Shown: piece by piece, positions 36,955-48,777 of the stretch
Layout of the letters: each line of letters opens with the position of its first letter
Numbering within the stretch: position 1 is the first letter of the stretch
Origin: Termitomyces sp. T153
Lineage: Eukaryota > Basidiomycota > Agaricomycetes > Agaricales > Lyophyllaceae
Assembly: GCA_018296165.2 (NCBI GenBank)
Contig: JACKQL020000015.1
Coordinates: 558,001 to 622,000, forward strand
Direction of reading: 5' to 3'
DNA: 64,000 nucleotides
Translations under genes and position numbers: made by a program
The notes under the pieces: model-generated
Seen by the model: only the letters and a program-made list of their open reading frames with translations
What the model was told of the DNA's origin: nothing
Databases searched by the model: none

Positions 36955-37902
36955 AGACTTGTCGCTACCGGAATCACGAGTAAAGGTTGCAAATATTGCT
37001 CTAGACTTCTTGATAGTTTTCCAGACGCTTGAATCATAATTCAATCGAGGGATAATGACATCTTTCCGGACGGGCTCTTCAATGTTCAAATGAACATGAG
37101 CGTTCAAAGCGGAGAAGATTCATCAATGCGGCATGCACCTTGATTACTTTGAGGAAATCCTCGAAGAGTGAGATGTTCAACAAAATCCTCAAATGGACGA
37201 TTTGCACCACCTTTAGGTATACGTCCACCGACGCTCCTGTGAATGGACAATCATTGTAAGGAAGTTATGTAGACCTTTCAAATTGCCAAGTAATTGCCCA
37301 CCTTCCCGAAAACAGGGGCAGAGTTGTACGGTATCCATGGTTTGTCAATGTAACGCAATGAGACTTCCCGTCTTTCTTCCTAACAGGTTCTTCATCCTAG
37401 ACAAAAAATGAAGACTGAAGCTGAAGGTTTGATATTGAAATCTATCATGCACATAAAAGGAGTCCTCTGATTCCACAAACTTGAAACAAGAACCTTATCG
37501 ATGATCGAATCTCATAGTTGTGCACAAACATAGTTTTGAGCCGAGGCTTCGCAGAAAGACAAAATGCCCAGTCTTTTCCCGTTACAGTCCATTAATTATT
37601 GTGAAAAACTGCTCCAAGATTCGTGTCTTTACTCATCGCACTATGCCGATGTAATGTTTATGTTGTGCAGGACTCACATCCGAGTTTGTCTGCCGTGGAA
37701 GGTAATTATTTACGATCTGGGACATGTACTACCGTAATAAGATGTGCACGCACTGGCATTAACGGCAAGAGCCCTTGAATGTGGTTGAATTGAAACCGCC
37801 GGGTCAGTGCGATGCTGATCCGAGAATTTGATATTTGTAGACGGCGATGGGCCACATGTTAAGCGAATTTTCAATTTCTACTCGTTCTGTGTTTTGGGAC
37901 TG
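36955..37902. other. Intergenic between the two secreted-protein genes
   Basis: Nothing recognised. It should contain the 3' end of the first and the promoter of the second gene. Confidence 0.4.
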
Positions 37903-38601
37903 ATGGTTAGTCTTCGATTCGCTCTTCTCGCCGCGTTCACTGGGAGTACGTTATTTTGCATTGTATGGTTTACTACTCTTTTTATTTGGCATTTAGCTGC
38001 GGTGGCACAAACTTCTCTTTACATTCCCGGTTTCGATCCTCAATCCATCAGTGCGGATATCTTGGGAGTCGATGCACAAGGTCGTACAACATGGGCCTTG
38101 CACCAAGGAGCCCTCACGGACACATTTGAGGAGGGTTCATTCCCCGGCACTGGTACGTGACATCATCCTTCGTTTCGCAAGGCAAACGGCTGACGTCTTT
38201 TCAAACCAAAGCTACCTTGGTAGAAGGTACTAATGATGTGTCCATGACCTATGTTGCTCCATCTGGTTTGTTCACCATGGGTACTGAATGTACGCTGTCG
38301 GGGTCTCGCTATTTGTTCTGCAACCGTCAGCGGCGAGCCTGTAACGGAAACAGACACTGTCAATTTCATCGATGTCCAAGCTGGCACGACTGCTGTTCTC
38401 ACTTCACCCACAGCAACCACTGTACCCGTAGCTCTCACCAGTATCTCATCTCAGCCTTCTCAGACTGGGATCCCCGCTCAAACCTCCAAGAACACATCTT
38501 CAGCCGCTAGCCCTACGCAGTCTTCTAATGCCGCAGTCACCTTCCCACATCTCATGTTCGGTTTTATTGTTCCCTTCGCCGCCGCTGCTCTGGCCCTTTA
38601 A
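37903..38601 (+). pseudogene. GPI-anchored secreted protein with a 1-nt frameshift
   Basis: Three exons: 37,903-37,945; 37,997-38,152; 38,212-38,601. A signal peptide (MVSLRFALLAAFTGTAVAQ) is followed by LYIPGFDPQSISADILGV, TTWALHQGA, FPGTATLVEG and then GTECTLSG. Directly after this (near 38,300) the conserved continuation LAICSATVSGEPVTETDTVN lies one nucleotide out of frame; no intron of sensible size fits. The rest is a Ser/Thr-rich stalk and a hydrophobic GPI-type tail ending AAALAL. Removing one base gives 195 codons. This layout is a common small GPI protein family in Agaricomycetes. It is either a recent pseudogene or a sequencing error. Confidence 0.75.
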
Positions 38602-39050
38602 GTGTGCGATAGACTGCGACACTACGAATTGAACTGTGGGCTCTGCAGTATAAGAATGGTACGGAGCAACTTAAACCATCGTTATCCTATCTGAGATATA
38701 GTTGATAGGTAGGTTTTTTATACGCTATTCTAGTATCAGTGTCTTCTCTGGATGTATAATCCAATTTTCTGACTTTGTGCACAATTTTCTTACTCATATA
38801 ATCCTGGTGCAAGGTTGACTTTCCAAGGATGTGATCGATTGATTGATTTATTTTTCATTTTATTTCGTTCAAGAATTATTTTAACTGCGGAATGCTCCGT
38901 GAGCGAACTGTGTCCTAGCTCCTGCAGTACAGTAAGGGGGTGATACTTTACGGACACATCCGGTAGATACTTCGGCCAGATACCTTTTCGAATATGCTGG
39001 TTACGCCTCGCAGCCACTACAATTTGTTTCCATCGCAGTTCATACTATCT
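38602..39050. other. 3' flank of the GPI gene up to the transposon border
   Basis: Host-like sequence becoming AT-rich. A (TTGA)n-like run lies near 38,830-38,850. CpG disappears from about 39,150. Confidence 0.4.
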
Positions 39051-39051
39051 T

Positions 39052-39846
39052 TCCCACCATGAATCCCTCACCCATCTGCCGCTATCATGCCTTCCTAATT
39101 TCTAAAACCCCTTTACACTCAGCAATGCTTGCTGGGATTTCCGCGATGTTGGTATGAGTGATGACTCTCCCACAATCCATTTCTTTCACTGGTCCAGTCC
39201 TCCCAGCCAAGGTCCCACAACTCTAAAACTTCCCCATGCCCAGATATTATCTTTGGAGTGCAAAATCTCATTGGGGCCCTCACCAGCAAGAGTCAGGGGA
39301 TGGTTAGTCCTCACCTCAACAGTGATGCTAATCCTGATTGATGGGCCATACAATACTTTGGCAGCCAAGATCACACTATATTGACACCTATTTTCTTGCC
39401 TACCCATGCCATGACATGCTTGGTCAGCAAGTTTTCTCTCTCAAATCTGTTGAACCAAAGAAACTTCTCTTCTTTCTGATCAGTCATGAGCATGGTGGTC
39501 ACATTGTCTCATTGAATCACATGCTGATTGGTCACTCACTTTTGGCCTGCACTACAAAGCCTTCCTAGTCAACATGTGGAGGGGATTGGTTTGCCTGGCT
39601 GGTGGGTCATTGATGACCAACTGATCCAAATTATTGCCAACAACACCAGGTTTGGCCTTCTAAAAATACTGTCTGGGTGTGGGGAAAGGTTTAGAGTTGT
39701 GGGACCTTTGCTGGGGAGCTTGAATTGGGAGCTGAGGCACAGGATGCAAAAACCAACAGGCACCCAGCAAGCATTGTTGAGAGTAAAGGAGTTTAGAAAT
39801 TAGGAAGGCATGTCAGTGGCAGATGGCAAAGGATTACTATGGGAAG
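39052..39846. mobile_element. Fold-back (MITE-like) element with ~200-bp inverted arms
   Basis: 39,052-39,260 and the reverse complement of 39,655-39,846 align through CATCTGCC, ATGCCTTCCTAATTTCTAAA, CAATGCTTGCTGGG, AAGGTCCCACAACTCTAAA and a CCCAGA-TATT block. The arms are diverged; the 390-bp centre is unique. Terminal sequence and target duplication are not clear. No transposase inside. Confidence 0.7.
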
Positions 39847-40099
39847 TAATATGAACACTAGCAAGGATCAGATTGTAGTCAAGTTGCTACAAGGCAAAAT
39901 TGGCATGCTTGAAAAAGGCATTGGGCTAGAGTACCAGTCAGGAGTGTCTGTAATTACCATACCTTACATGTACTGCAGGAGCTATATATGCAATCCCCAA
40001 GCATTGTGTTGTGTAAAAATAGCTCTTCAAAGAAATAAACCAGCTCCTCCTCCTCCAATAGCACTGTGACAACATTAGCATACTCTAGATAGAATGCAG

Positions 40100-40565
40100 G
40101 AAGTCTTGCTCTTTAATGTCATTTTTTCATTCATAGTCCTCAAGAACATTCACTTGGGTCATGCCACCATGACAATTGTGAATTGCATGGTGGGGAACAT
40201 AGAAATAGCCACCTGCATCAGAGAAGTTCATGGGCTGGAAGTATTTGCCATTCCATATTTCTAGTTGGCAAAGTGAGTTGGACTAGTGTGTTTGGCATAA
40301 ACACCTATGACAAAAAAGTCTTGACCCAATGCAATCATGGCATCACCATTGTCCAAGATGATTGTCAGGACATGCATGACAATGAGTAATATCACCAATG
40401 GATTCATGACTGAGTAAACCATTGAGCAACTGTGGAACATATTCAATGAAGTCATTGAGATAGTCTGCCTGTGTCTATAGGATATGAACAATAATATGTT
40501 GCACAATTTTGATAGGAAAATTCACCTTGCCATGCTTCATGGGGACAGGATATATATCATCTATC
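40100..40565 (-). pseudogene. KDZ-type CxC2 cysteine-cluster remnant
   Basis: Minus-strand reading has the signature of the CxC2-like cluster associated with KDZ (Kyakuja-Dileera-Zisupton) transposases: DYLNDFIEYVPQLLNGLL, then C-x2-C (CHAC), then C-x2-C (CHDC) and FCHRC with LC-Q-H, then WNGKYFQP and a His/Cys end (NCHGG). Several codons are stops, including TGA where Arg is expected and TAG after the His. The KDZ catalytic domain itself is not seen, so this is a fragment. It lies next to the fold-back repeat but a link is not shown. Confidence 0.6.
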
Positions 40566-40656
40566 ATTGTAGTATCACTAAAAAATCATGGTCATAATTG
40601 GTGGCTGGGAATGGTACAGCAGAAGTGACAACTGGAATTGGACCAATGGGTACTTG

Positions 40657-40691
40657 TGTCAGGTTCTGCTGACCACAGGGGCTCAGCTTTG
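40657..40691 (-). repeat. 35-bp match to the end of the Tf1/sushi-like LTR
   Basis: TGTCAGGTTCTGCTGACCAC and the following CAGGGGCTCAGCT match the outer end of the reversed solo LTR at 42,865 almost exactly, then similarity stops in a T-rich run. A GGTCATGATA near 40,970 resembles the other LTR end. Perhaps an internally deleted LTR. Confidence 0.4.
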
Positions 40692-41102
40692 TTTTTTTTC
40701 TTTTTCTTTTTTTTTTAATTCAAGTTTATCATGCTGTGGCAGAAGTGCTATGGTGCATGGTACTAGTATGGTGTCTGCAGGACTACAAGAGCCACAGAAG
40801 TCCTTGCCCCCCCACGTATGCAGAGAATGAGCAGGCTGGCCTTTCCAAGACTGTTTTTGACTGCACTCCCCTATTCATCTACCAAATTGCATCTCTTAAG
40901 AATGGGTCTGCTACATAGTCTGGCTGGGCCAGAGGAGGGTCAAGCAATGCAGCACAGTTCTCAACCTAGGGTCATGATAGTACCTAGGAGAGGGGTTAGC
41001 TGTTGCTGACAATAAAATGTGTTTAAGGTATGATTAAGTGGGTGTGGGGTAAGAGTAAGAGTGGAGGCCACATTTGGCTGCAAGTTGTTGGGGTGCATGG
41101 TG

Positions 41103-42113
41103 TCAGCTTTGTAGGGCTGTTGGACCTGGTTTGAAACACATCGTGGCATCTATAAAGCTGAAGAGGGGTTTTAAGGCAACAGCAGTGGACAGGATGAGTA
41201 GTAATGACTCAGCTTTGCACTTTAGCTTCCTGTGGAGGTATATGTGCCATTCATTTGCATAGTGTGGGCATATGAAGAGGTAGTGTTTGACTGTTTCCAC
41301 AATGAGATTGCTGCAGTGGGGGCACAGCAGAGTTTCAGAATGCCTAATCCTGAAGAGATGATGGTTCAAGGGGATGTGCCCAGTGTGCAGCTGCATTAGT
41401 AAGGCCAATTGATGGTGGTTGAGGGGCTGAACAAGCCTGAAGTAGGACTCAGATGGTAGCATTTGATCAATTGACTGTATGTGTGCATAACATGGGGACT
41501 TCTTCCATCTGCATTTCCATTCAGTTTCCAATGTTGCAAGGTGTGCTTGATGTACGGCTGGTATGCTCATGGGGAGAGGGTGGTTTTGGAAGAAGGGGGG
41601 GAGGTCCACTTTAGGGCTCAAGTGTCTGCTAGCTGCTTGCTTGGTGAGGGCATCCACATGTTTATTTGGCTTAAAGTCTACATGGCCTGGGGTCCAATTG
41701 ATCTGTAGGTTGACTACACTGTGAGTATATTCCACCCAATCCATACCCTTTGTGCATGCCTTGCACCATTGGGCAAGTTGCTCAATCTAGTCTCTTTTGG
41801 TGTGGACAAGTTTGACCATGGTGTGGGCCTGGTTGAGGAGGTAGTGGGCCAGGTGGGAGCATTGGTTGAGGAGAGCTAGTATCATTGCTTGACTGTCACT
41901 CCCAACTATTGTCTGGGCAGACAGTTTGTGGGCTACAAGTGTCAGTAGGTAGAGTCCCATAATGAGACCTACAATCTCTCCTTTGTACACTATGTGTTCA
42001 GCAACAGAGCCTAGGTGGTATTTGATGGAGGTTGATTCCTTGCCATTCACATAAAGAACTGCCACTGCCTCCACACTGCCTTCAAATCCTGATCCATTGC
42101 AGTAGACAGCCAC
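41103..42113 (-). pseudogene. LINE ORF2 C-terminal part: RNase H and zinc motif
   Basis: Minus-strand frame beginning VYCNGSGFEGSVEAVAV (the first acidic residue of RNase H is replaced by Asn), then YKGEIVGLIMGL (catalytic Glu) and IVGSDSQAMI (catalytic Asp). After one break it reads INWTPGHVDFKPNKHVDALTK (the GH..N..AD-like block). The end carries CPHCSNLIVETVKHYLFICP, a typical C-terminal zinc motif of fungal LINE ORF2. RNase H would remove RNA during target-primed reverse transcription. Stops at 41,745-41,790 break it. Confidence 0.75.
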
Positions 42114-42131
42114 TTGTGTTGAATTGAAGGC

Positions 42132-45100
42132 CTATTTGGCTATGACAAGAGCTTTGTCCTTGCTGGGTTCAATATTGGTTTTGAAGGCAGGGGAGTAGCT
42201 AGGTCCCTGATGGACTGGTTTGATAGTTTCAATGCACTTGTGGTGTATGTTAGTAAAATGGAAGAGGTTGTGCAGTGGCAATTTGTGCCATGCTACATAG
42301 TGGCCTGCAGCATGACAGGCTATGGGATGTACTGGATGCAAGGCTGGCAATGACATGAATCTTACCATTGCCCTGTGGAGGACCTTTTGGAATAGAAGCT
42401 CCACCAGGAGTAGGCCTGTGTGTACATCTAGGACATCCCCAGCCATTGTGCTTAGTGCACCAGCTATCAACTTAGCTGCATGGCACTGCAAAGGAATCAG
42501 CTTATTGGGAACCGCCACCAAACCTGTTCTTTTCTGAGTGCCCAGTTTGGTGGCAACCACTGTGTACCATATGTTGGCAGCATGAGTGGTCATGGGAATT
42601 GCCACTGTGTTGTACAACTGGTGGATGCAGTGCAGTGGCATGCCCCTGGAGGGCTTGGAAAGTCTCCAAACCTGCATAGACCACCACACTGCATGGGCCA
42701 TGACCTTTTGAAAGTGGGCATTCCACCTGAGTTTGGGATCAAAGACTACTTCCAGGTACTTGTATGTGGTTCTGGTCTTGATCCTTTGTGTGGTGGTGGA
42801 GCCATCCTGGTTGTGGCATACTATGGTCAAGTCATCTGGGATGATGTCATAGTAGGACCAGGGGTGTCAGGTTCCGCTGACCACAGGGGCTCAGCTATAC
42901 TGAGCAAGTTCTTACCAGGCAGACATGATTCCCTGCACTGACAACTGGGCATGCAGAAGTGTCCTCAAACACTGGGGACTTGTGAGGATAGTTGGTGGAG
43001 ATTGATCCAAACAAGTCCAGGGACATCCAGAGGAGTAGGGGATAAGCTGCGAGAAGAGGGACAGGCTTGGCGGGGTTCAGGCATAAATCTGTATGCAAGT
43101 ATTGTGGGTGCGGAGGAGTCGGAGACTATGCAAGTGATGGAAGCAGAGTTGGAGTTTGATGGGGGATTGACAGAGGTGGATAGAGTTTGGAGCTGAGTGT
43201 GTAGTGAGGTCCAGAGTTGGTTAAAGAGTGTCGGGGATTTGTAATTGTAATTGCAGGGTTCATGAAGATGTTAAAGGTTGGGAAAGATAGGAACACAATG
43301 GACAGACAGATCAAACAAGATGAGACAGAGTCAAATGAAATGAGATGGAGTTGAGACAAGATGGAGACAAGAATGAGAATAGATTCAGGTGGAGATACAA
43401 ACGGTAATGAAAACAATAATGGAATAGAGATGGGACAAGACTGGGAGACTGAGAGTAGGAGAACGGGATACAGGCATGAAACACAGGAGAGAAACAATCA
43501 GACCATAGGTAACATTAAGCAATATCAAGACTAGAGTACGAAGAGCTACTCTATGTGTTATATACTGACTACTGGGGAGCTCTGGAGGATGTCAGCTGTG
43601 GTGGTGGGGCTTGGTGGAGCTCGACAGAGTCGATGGGTGTCGGTTACAATCAGAGGGCAGGCTGCATTAATATGTTGATGGGATCAATTGGTGATGCAGG
43701 CCATTCCGAGGTTGTCGTGATACTTCAAAGTAAGTTGGAGGAACCAGGGTGTTGAGTTGATGACATGTGATGGGGTCAGGCATGGCAGAGAAATGGTCCC
43801 AGGAGCTCAGGAGATCCAGGGGAAGCATTGCTGACTGTGGGGAAGATGTTAGAGTTGGCCAGGGGGCTGTCGGAGTTAGCCAAAGATGCGTTGGAGTTAG
43901 CCGGAGTAGGTGCAGAGCATTGTGGAAGTTTGGTGAGGCATTGGGGGAGGTTCTGGGGGGGCAGGGGGTCATTGGGCGATGTGTGGGGGTCTAAGAAACA
44001 GGTCATGACAAGGGGTAGTTCATGAGTGCTAGCTTTGTGAGTTTGAAAGGGGAGTTGTGGGATACTGACCAGTCTAAGCCACCCCCAGTCCTTTCCATCA
44101 TGTCATGCAGTAGCTCATGAGCATCGCTCAGCATCTTTGCAGTGGCTAGGAACATTGAGTCATCTACAAAGCCAATTGACATTTCTGTCTTAGATGCTTT
44201 GGGTGCAATTAGTATAAGAGGGTCATTGTAGAAGGCATATAGGATTATTGATAGGGAGCAGCCCTGCATTGTGCTATTAGTTACATCCATTGGCTTAGAT
44301 GTGTAGTCATCAAAAATGAGCTGAGTATGTCTCCCAGTGAGCATCCTGTCAATTAGGTCAATATGGCATTTTGGCATGCCTTGCTCCCTCATGTTGTAGA
44401 TGAGATGGGGGTGGACCATGTTAGGGAAGGCACTCTGCATGTCATGGAACAGAGCTGCTGCCACTATGCCTTGTTGCCAGGTGTCCTTGATTTTGCTTAC
44501 TACCAGTTGCATTGCATTTATTGTGTTCCTTCCTAGTCTGCTACCAAACTGGCCTGGAGGGAGCATGCTGTGCTTTTCTGCTAAATGGGAGAGGTCAGCT
44601 GCAACAATTGAGGAGAGAAGTTTTCTGATCATATTGAGGAGGCCTATCAGATGATATGCCTTGGCCACATCATAAGAAGGGCACCCAGGTTTATGCAGGA
44701 CCAAGGTCATTGAGATCAACCAAGATCCATAGTAAACATTGAGCTCTAAAACTGCACAGAAGATGTAATATAAGTGGTCAATGAGGATGTCAGTGCAGCA
44801 TTTTAGCACCACATTCAGAATCCTGTCAGGACCTGGTGCCTTGTAAGGTTGAAGCTGTGCTATTGCCACTCTGATACATAAGTGATTAAAGAAGTGCATG
44901 TCTAGAAGTGGACAGGAGTATGCAGAGGCAGGAATAGATGGCATTGCAGGCAGGGGAGGAAAGAAGCACTCAGCTAGAATTTCAGCTTTCTGAGCATTCA
45001 CAGTGGCCTATTCGGCCACCTCCAGGCCCCTCCTCAGGTCTGGGATCCTATCTGACAACATGTCCATTGGGTCTTGGACCACATATTTGTTTGCAGTATA

Positions 45101-45649
45101 GATTTGCCTCATATCTATGTTCTTGAGCCATTCCCTCCAGTAGATGTCCTTGGCTTGCTGGATGCATTCAGCCATTAGGTTAGAGAGCTGCTTTGCTTCC
45201 AGCTTTGCTAGGTGGTCAGCAATGTTGCAAAATTTGTAAGCTAAATTGTTAGCCCTGCCCCTAGCCTTCTTGAGAGCTGTCAGCTCATCCATCCACCAAT
45301 GCTTGGTGTGTGGGCAGGGCCTTGTGTTGGGCACAATGTCATCATCTGCAATGGTCTCTTGGATAGCTGCCATCAGCAGCAAGACCTTGGTGTTAAAGTC
45401 ACCCTCAGACTGGATGTGCCTTGGGATTGGCATCCCCACCAGCTTCTCCTTGAGAGAGGTATTGAACTTCTCCCAGTCCACTGCTTGGAAGTACTTAGAG
45501 GGTGGCACAACCCTCCAAGGGACTGGTAGTTTGACCACAGTGATGACCAGTAGGTAGTTGGTATGAGCCAGCTGCAGTGTAGGCTCTACATCACAGAATA
45601 TGATGGGGTCTGCCCTGTTACTTCTGTACCAGACATTGTCCAGTTTCAT
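42132..45649 (-). pseudogene. LINE ORF2 reverse transcriptase, interrupted by a solo LTR
   Basis: Upstream part 44,011-45,649: a linker with a TAG near 45,009, then YKAPGPDRILNVVLK, HLIGLLNMIRKLLSS, GFRxGR-like GSRLGRNTINAM, HDMQSAFPNMVH, TMQGCSLSIILYAF and the catalytic F-V-D-D in GFVDDSMFLAT. Downstream part 42,132-42,864 continues with the thumb region (TYKYLEVVFDPKLRWNAHF). Removing the LTR 42,865-44,010 and one AGGGG copy rejoins the two halves in the same frame (codons for Asn-Tyr-Pro then Trp-Ser-Tyr). So the LINE was still readable here when the LTR element arrived. Confidence 0.8.
42865..44010 (-). mobile_element. Solo LTR (1,146 bp) of the Tf1/sushi-like family, AGGGG target duplication
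   Basis: Starts TGTCAGG and ends ATGACA, flanked on both sides by AGGGG (42,860-42,864 and 44,011-44,015). In reverse orientation it is similar throughout to the element B LTR (58,997-60,147), including TATATAA and the GTCTTGATATT start site (43,521-43,532 on the plus strand). No internal region, so it arose by LTR-LTR recombination. Confidence 0.92.
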
Positions 45650-46390
45650 CTAGTGGTCACCCGCTGTCTGGAGTGTCAGTGTGCCTGGAATAGTGCTAGT
45701 TCCATATGGTATTGGCCAAGGAGCTGGAGGAGCAGGCACATCTCATCCTCCAAAGAGTTTAGGTGGTGGTTGTCCACTGTTTCCCATAGCAGGTGGTGCC
45801 TGTTAAAGTTACCTAGCCAGAGCATGTGGTCATCCCCTCCAGGGCAGACTAGGGGGAAGGAAGTAGCAAGAAAGGCTGAGAGGGCCTCGAGGCATCTGTT
45901 ATTAGTGCAATCATTGTAAATGTTAAAGATGGAAAGAGAGCCATTGGCCCTGGTGAATCATACTGCTGTGATGTCCAAGTAGGGTATATCCAGGAAGGTA
46001 TATGTATCTGTGGATATATTAGCATTGATAAGAAGAATGGAGCATACCCTGTCACTCCCTTCATAGTGTTTAGTGGGTGGATATCAGACCCTCCAGTGTC
46101 TGTTTGCTCTTGTGTTGCCTAGCCTGTCAAGGTATGGCTCCTGCAGGGCTATGACATCCCATTTCCTGGGGTCTGCCACTGCCAGAACTGTCTCTTGGGT
46201 GATTGGAGATTTTCAAACATTTTGCTGCCAAATTCTGAGATGTGATAGAACATGTGTAGTTTCACTCATTATAAGTTCTCAGCAATTGTGGCATTGCTCT
46301 GCAGGCTTGCTGCTGGCTTGGGCCTGGGGTCAGGTTTGAGTAAGTCGAGGATAGAGACTTGTCTCCTCTCCAAGTTCATGGGCTGGTCAG
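45650..46390 (-). pseudogene. LINE ORF2 endonuclease region
   Basis: Broken minus-strand reading with a GDFN-like block as LGNFNRHHLLWE near 45,790 (the usual Asp is Asn) and ALITDASR upstream. This is the apurinic-type endonuclease that nicks target DNA for priming. Frame is interrupted by stops. Confidence 0.55.
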
Positions 46391-47830
46391 CTGGCACCTA
46401 GGGGGTGGGTGCCAGAGGAGCATATGACTTCTTTGCTGAGCTAAGCAACCATGTCTGAGAATCCCCAGTGGGGGAATAAGGCATGTTGTTCTCTGGATAA
46501 TGTGTATCCAGGTCCTCACAATGCTTTAGGAAGGCTGGGCATTTGTGCTCACATATGTGGAGTCTGATCCACAGGTGACACAGCAAGACTGTAATCCTGA
46601 TGGACAATCTGCTATCACATGTTCCTTGCTCATGCATTGGCTGCAGTAGTTAGTGTTTCTGCATGTTGCTCTGAAGTGGCTGTAGCACTGGCATTTATTG
46701 CAATGCAGCGGTTCCCTCAGGTCCTTCCTGATAGCCACCAGGTGGCCAGCTATAAAGATGCATTCCCAGAGGAGGTGGTTAGCCACTTCTGCACTGTTGC
46801 AAGTTACCTTCAGCAAGGCCAGTGTCTGGGTCTGGATCCTGTTCTCAACCTTCTTCAACCACCTTGCCATTGTGATCAATTCTGCAGGCAGACCATTCTC
46901 TTCCTTGACTGCAGCAATGTTGTCTTTCCTAGAGGGATTGAAGTGACTGTGGCAAGGTACAAACCTCACAATAAGGTGGTATGCCTTTTTCTGGACTCTT
47001 GCCATGTCACCAACACATGTTTCAACTAGCTTCCATTCAGGGTCATCCATGTATGCCCTGAAGCATGCTGCCAAGTCTGCAGAGTCCAGCTCAAAGAGGT
47101 AGCCCCCCCTTTCAAGGGACTGTACCCCTCAAACTATAGTCTTGGCAGGCTCAGGTGCTACTCTATCAATGGCCATGAGGTTGGTCTTGGCACTGTTGAT
47201 CTTGTGGAGGAGTTCATTGGTTCTGTCATGCAGTTCTGTGTTGCCCTTCTGTGTTTGGTTGACTGGGGCATCCAGGGAGTTACGTTTGGTCTTGACAAGC
47301 ACCATATGAGATCCTCTCAGAAGGCATTGCTGTAAACAAGTGAGTTCGGGTGCCAACATAGGATTAAACTCAGTGGGTATGCTGACAGTAGGGTGGAGTG
47401 GCAACACAGCGATCTTGGCCCATGAGGTGTGGGGGGTCACATTTGTTGCTCTTGCTAGTGTAGGTGCTGATATGCTGGCCAGATTGTTGGTTGTCTTGCT
47501 GAGTGATTTTGTCAGGTTGACCAAGTCCATGCACACCTTCTTCAGTGTAAGTGTAGTCTCTGTTTGACTGGTATTTGACACTGATGCAAAGTTGAGTGTG
47601 GAGGACATGTGAGAGATGACTGGGTCTACCTGCTTGAGAACCTTATCTGCTACCAGCTGTGCAAGGGTGTCAGAGAGCTGGTCCTTGATGTCTTCCTCCA
47701 GAAGGAAGGCTACTGCAAGTATTGCATTATGCACTTCATTGTCAGTTTTTGCACTTCTGGTGGCCATTGCCACAGTCATGAGGATGCAAGCCAGCTTTTG
47801 GCAGTTGTAAGGCTTGCTGGATAGAATCCA
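46390..47830 (-). pseudogene. LINE ORF1, gag-like with two zinc knuckles
   Basis: Two long minus-strand frames (47,129-47,779 and 46,526-47,074) separated by a single stop. The N-terminal part has a coiled-coil look; the C-terminal part has two perfect C-x2-C-x4-H-x4-C knuckles, CNKCQCYSHFRATC and CSQCMSKEHVIADC, which bind the element RNA. Upstream sequence to about 48,150 may be its 5' UTR. Confidence 0.75.
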
Positions 47831-48153
47831 GCTCTTAGACTCCAGCTAGCATTGCATGTCAGTCGCAGACTTCACTGGACTGGAGTCACCAGCCAGCAGG
47901 GAGCTGATTTTGGTATGGGTCAGAAGTTGGTGAGCTGGTGTCAGGGTCTTCACACAGTTGGCACTCCCATGGTTGGAGTCTACAGACAGTCTTGGTGCCA
48001 TTGGCATTGTTGTGTGCCTCAGTTGGGTGTATCTTGCAGTGTGGTTGTTTGTAAGCCTTGAGGCCAGTTTTTGAGAGGTGAGCATTGAGCAGTTGCAGAA
48101 TTTTGGCTATTTAAAAACTGGAACCCCAGGACCCCAAAAGGGATGATGGATGT

Positions 48154-48777
48154 TACAGTTAAAGAAGCAGTCCAGGGCTCAGCTTAACTGGGCAAGTTCT
48201 TACTAGGCAGATACAATGTCTCACACTGATAACCTAGCATTCTGGAGGGGTCTGGACTTCAGATACTTGCAAGGGTAAGCCAGGGGATGCAGTCTGAGGA
48301 AGTCCAGAGTGGTCCAGAGAAGTCTAAGACAAGGTATAAGGAAGGGTCTGGCTTGAAGAAGACTTAGGTACAAGTCTGGAGGCAAGTATTGAAGGTGCAG
48401 GTAGATGGAGGCTATGCAAGTGATGGGAGCAGGGCTGGAGTTGATGAGGGATCAATGGATCTTGATGAGTTTTGGAGCTGAGTGGAAAGCAAGGTCTGGA
48501 GTTAACTTATGAATGTTTGAGGTTGTAGCATATCCACAGAGTTTGTAATGATGTCAGAGTTGAAAGGAACTTAGGAATGATAAGGGAAATAGAGATAGAC
48601 AAGGTGAGATGGAACTGAGAAAAGAGATAGATTTTAGACTAGAGACTGGAATAGAAGAAGACTGAGAAATGTAACAGAAAGGAAACACAAGACACAAGTA
48701 ACCAAGTAAAGCAATATCAAGACTAGAGTATGAGATGCTACTCTACAACTTATATACCAACTACTGGAACTCCTCTG
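48154..48777 (-). mobile_element. Part of an older reversed LTR, cut by element A
   Basis: Reverse-complement LTR of the same family: the CAGGGCTCAGCTTAACTGGG block, CAAGTTCTTACTAGGCAGAT, and the start-site block AATATCAAGACT at 48,713-48,724. It is diverged and CpG-poor. It stops at 48,777 exactly where element A begins; the rest should follow element A beyond the window. Confidence 0.8.

Larger units (their letters stand above)
41000..48150 (-). mobile_element. Tad1-like non-LTR retrotransposon (LINE), decayed, split by a solo LTR
   Basis: A minus-strand LINE with, in order, ORF1 (gag-like with two CCHC knuckles, about 46,390-47,830), an AP endonuclease region (about 45,650-46,390), reverse transcriptase (about 42,830-45,640, split by the LTR), RNase H (41,700-42,120) and a C-terminal Cys-rich zinc motif (about 41,300). 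CpG is nearly absent and stops are scattered, but long frames survive. The exact 5' and 3' ends are not defined; no poly-A tail or target duplication was seen. Confidence 0.8.
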
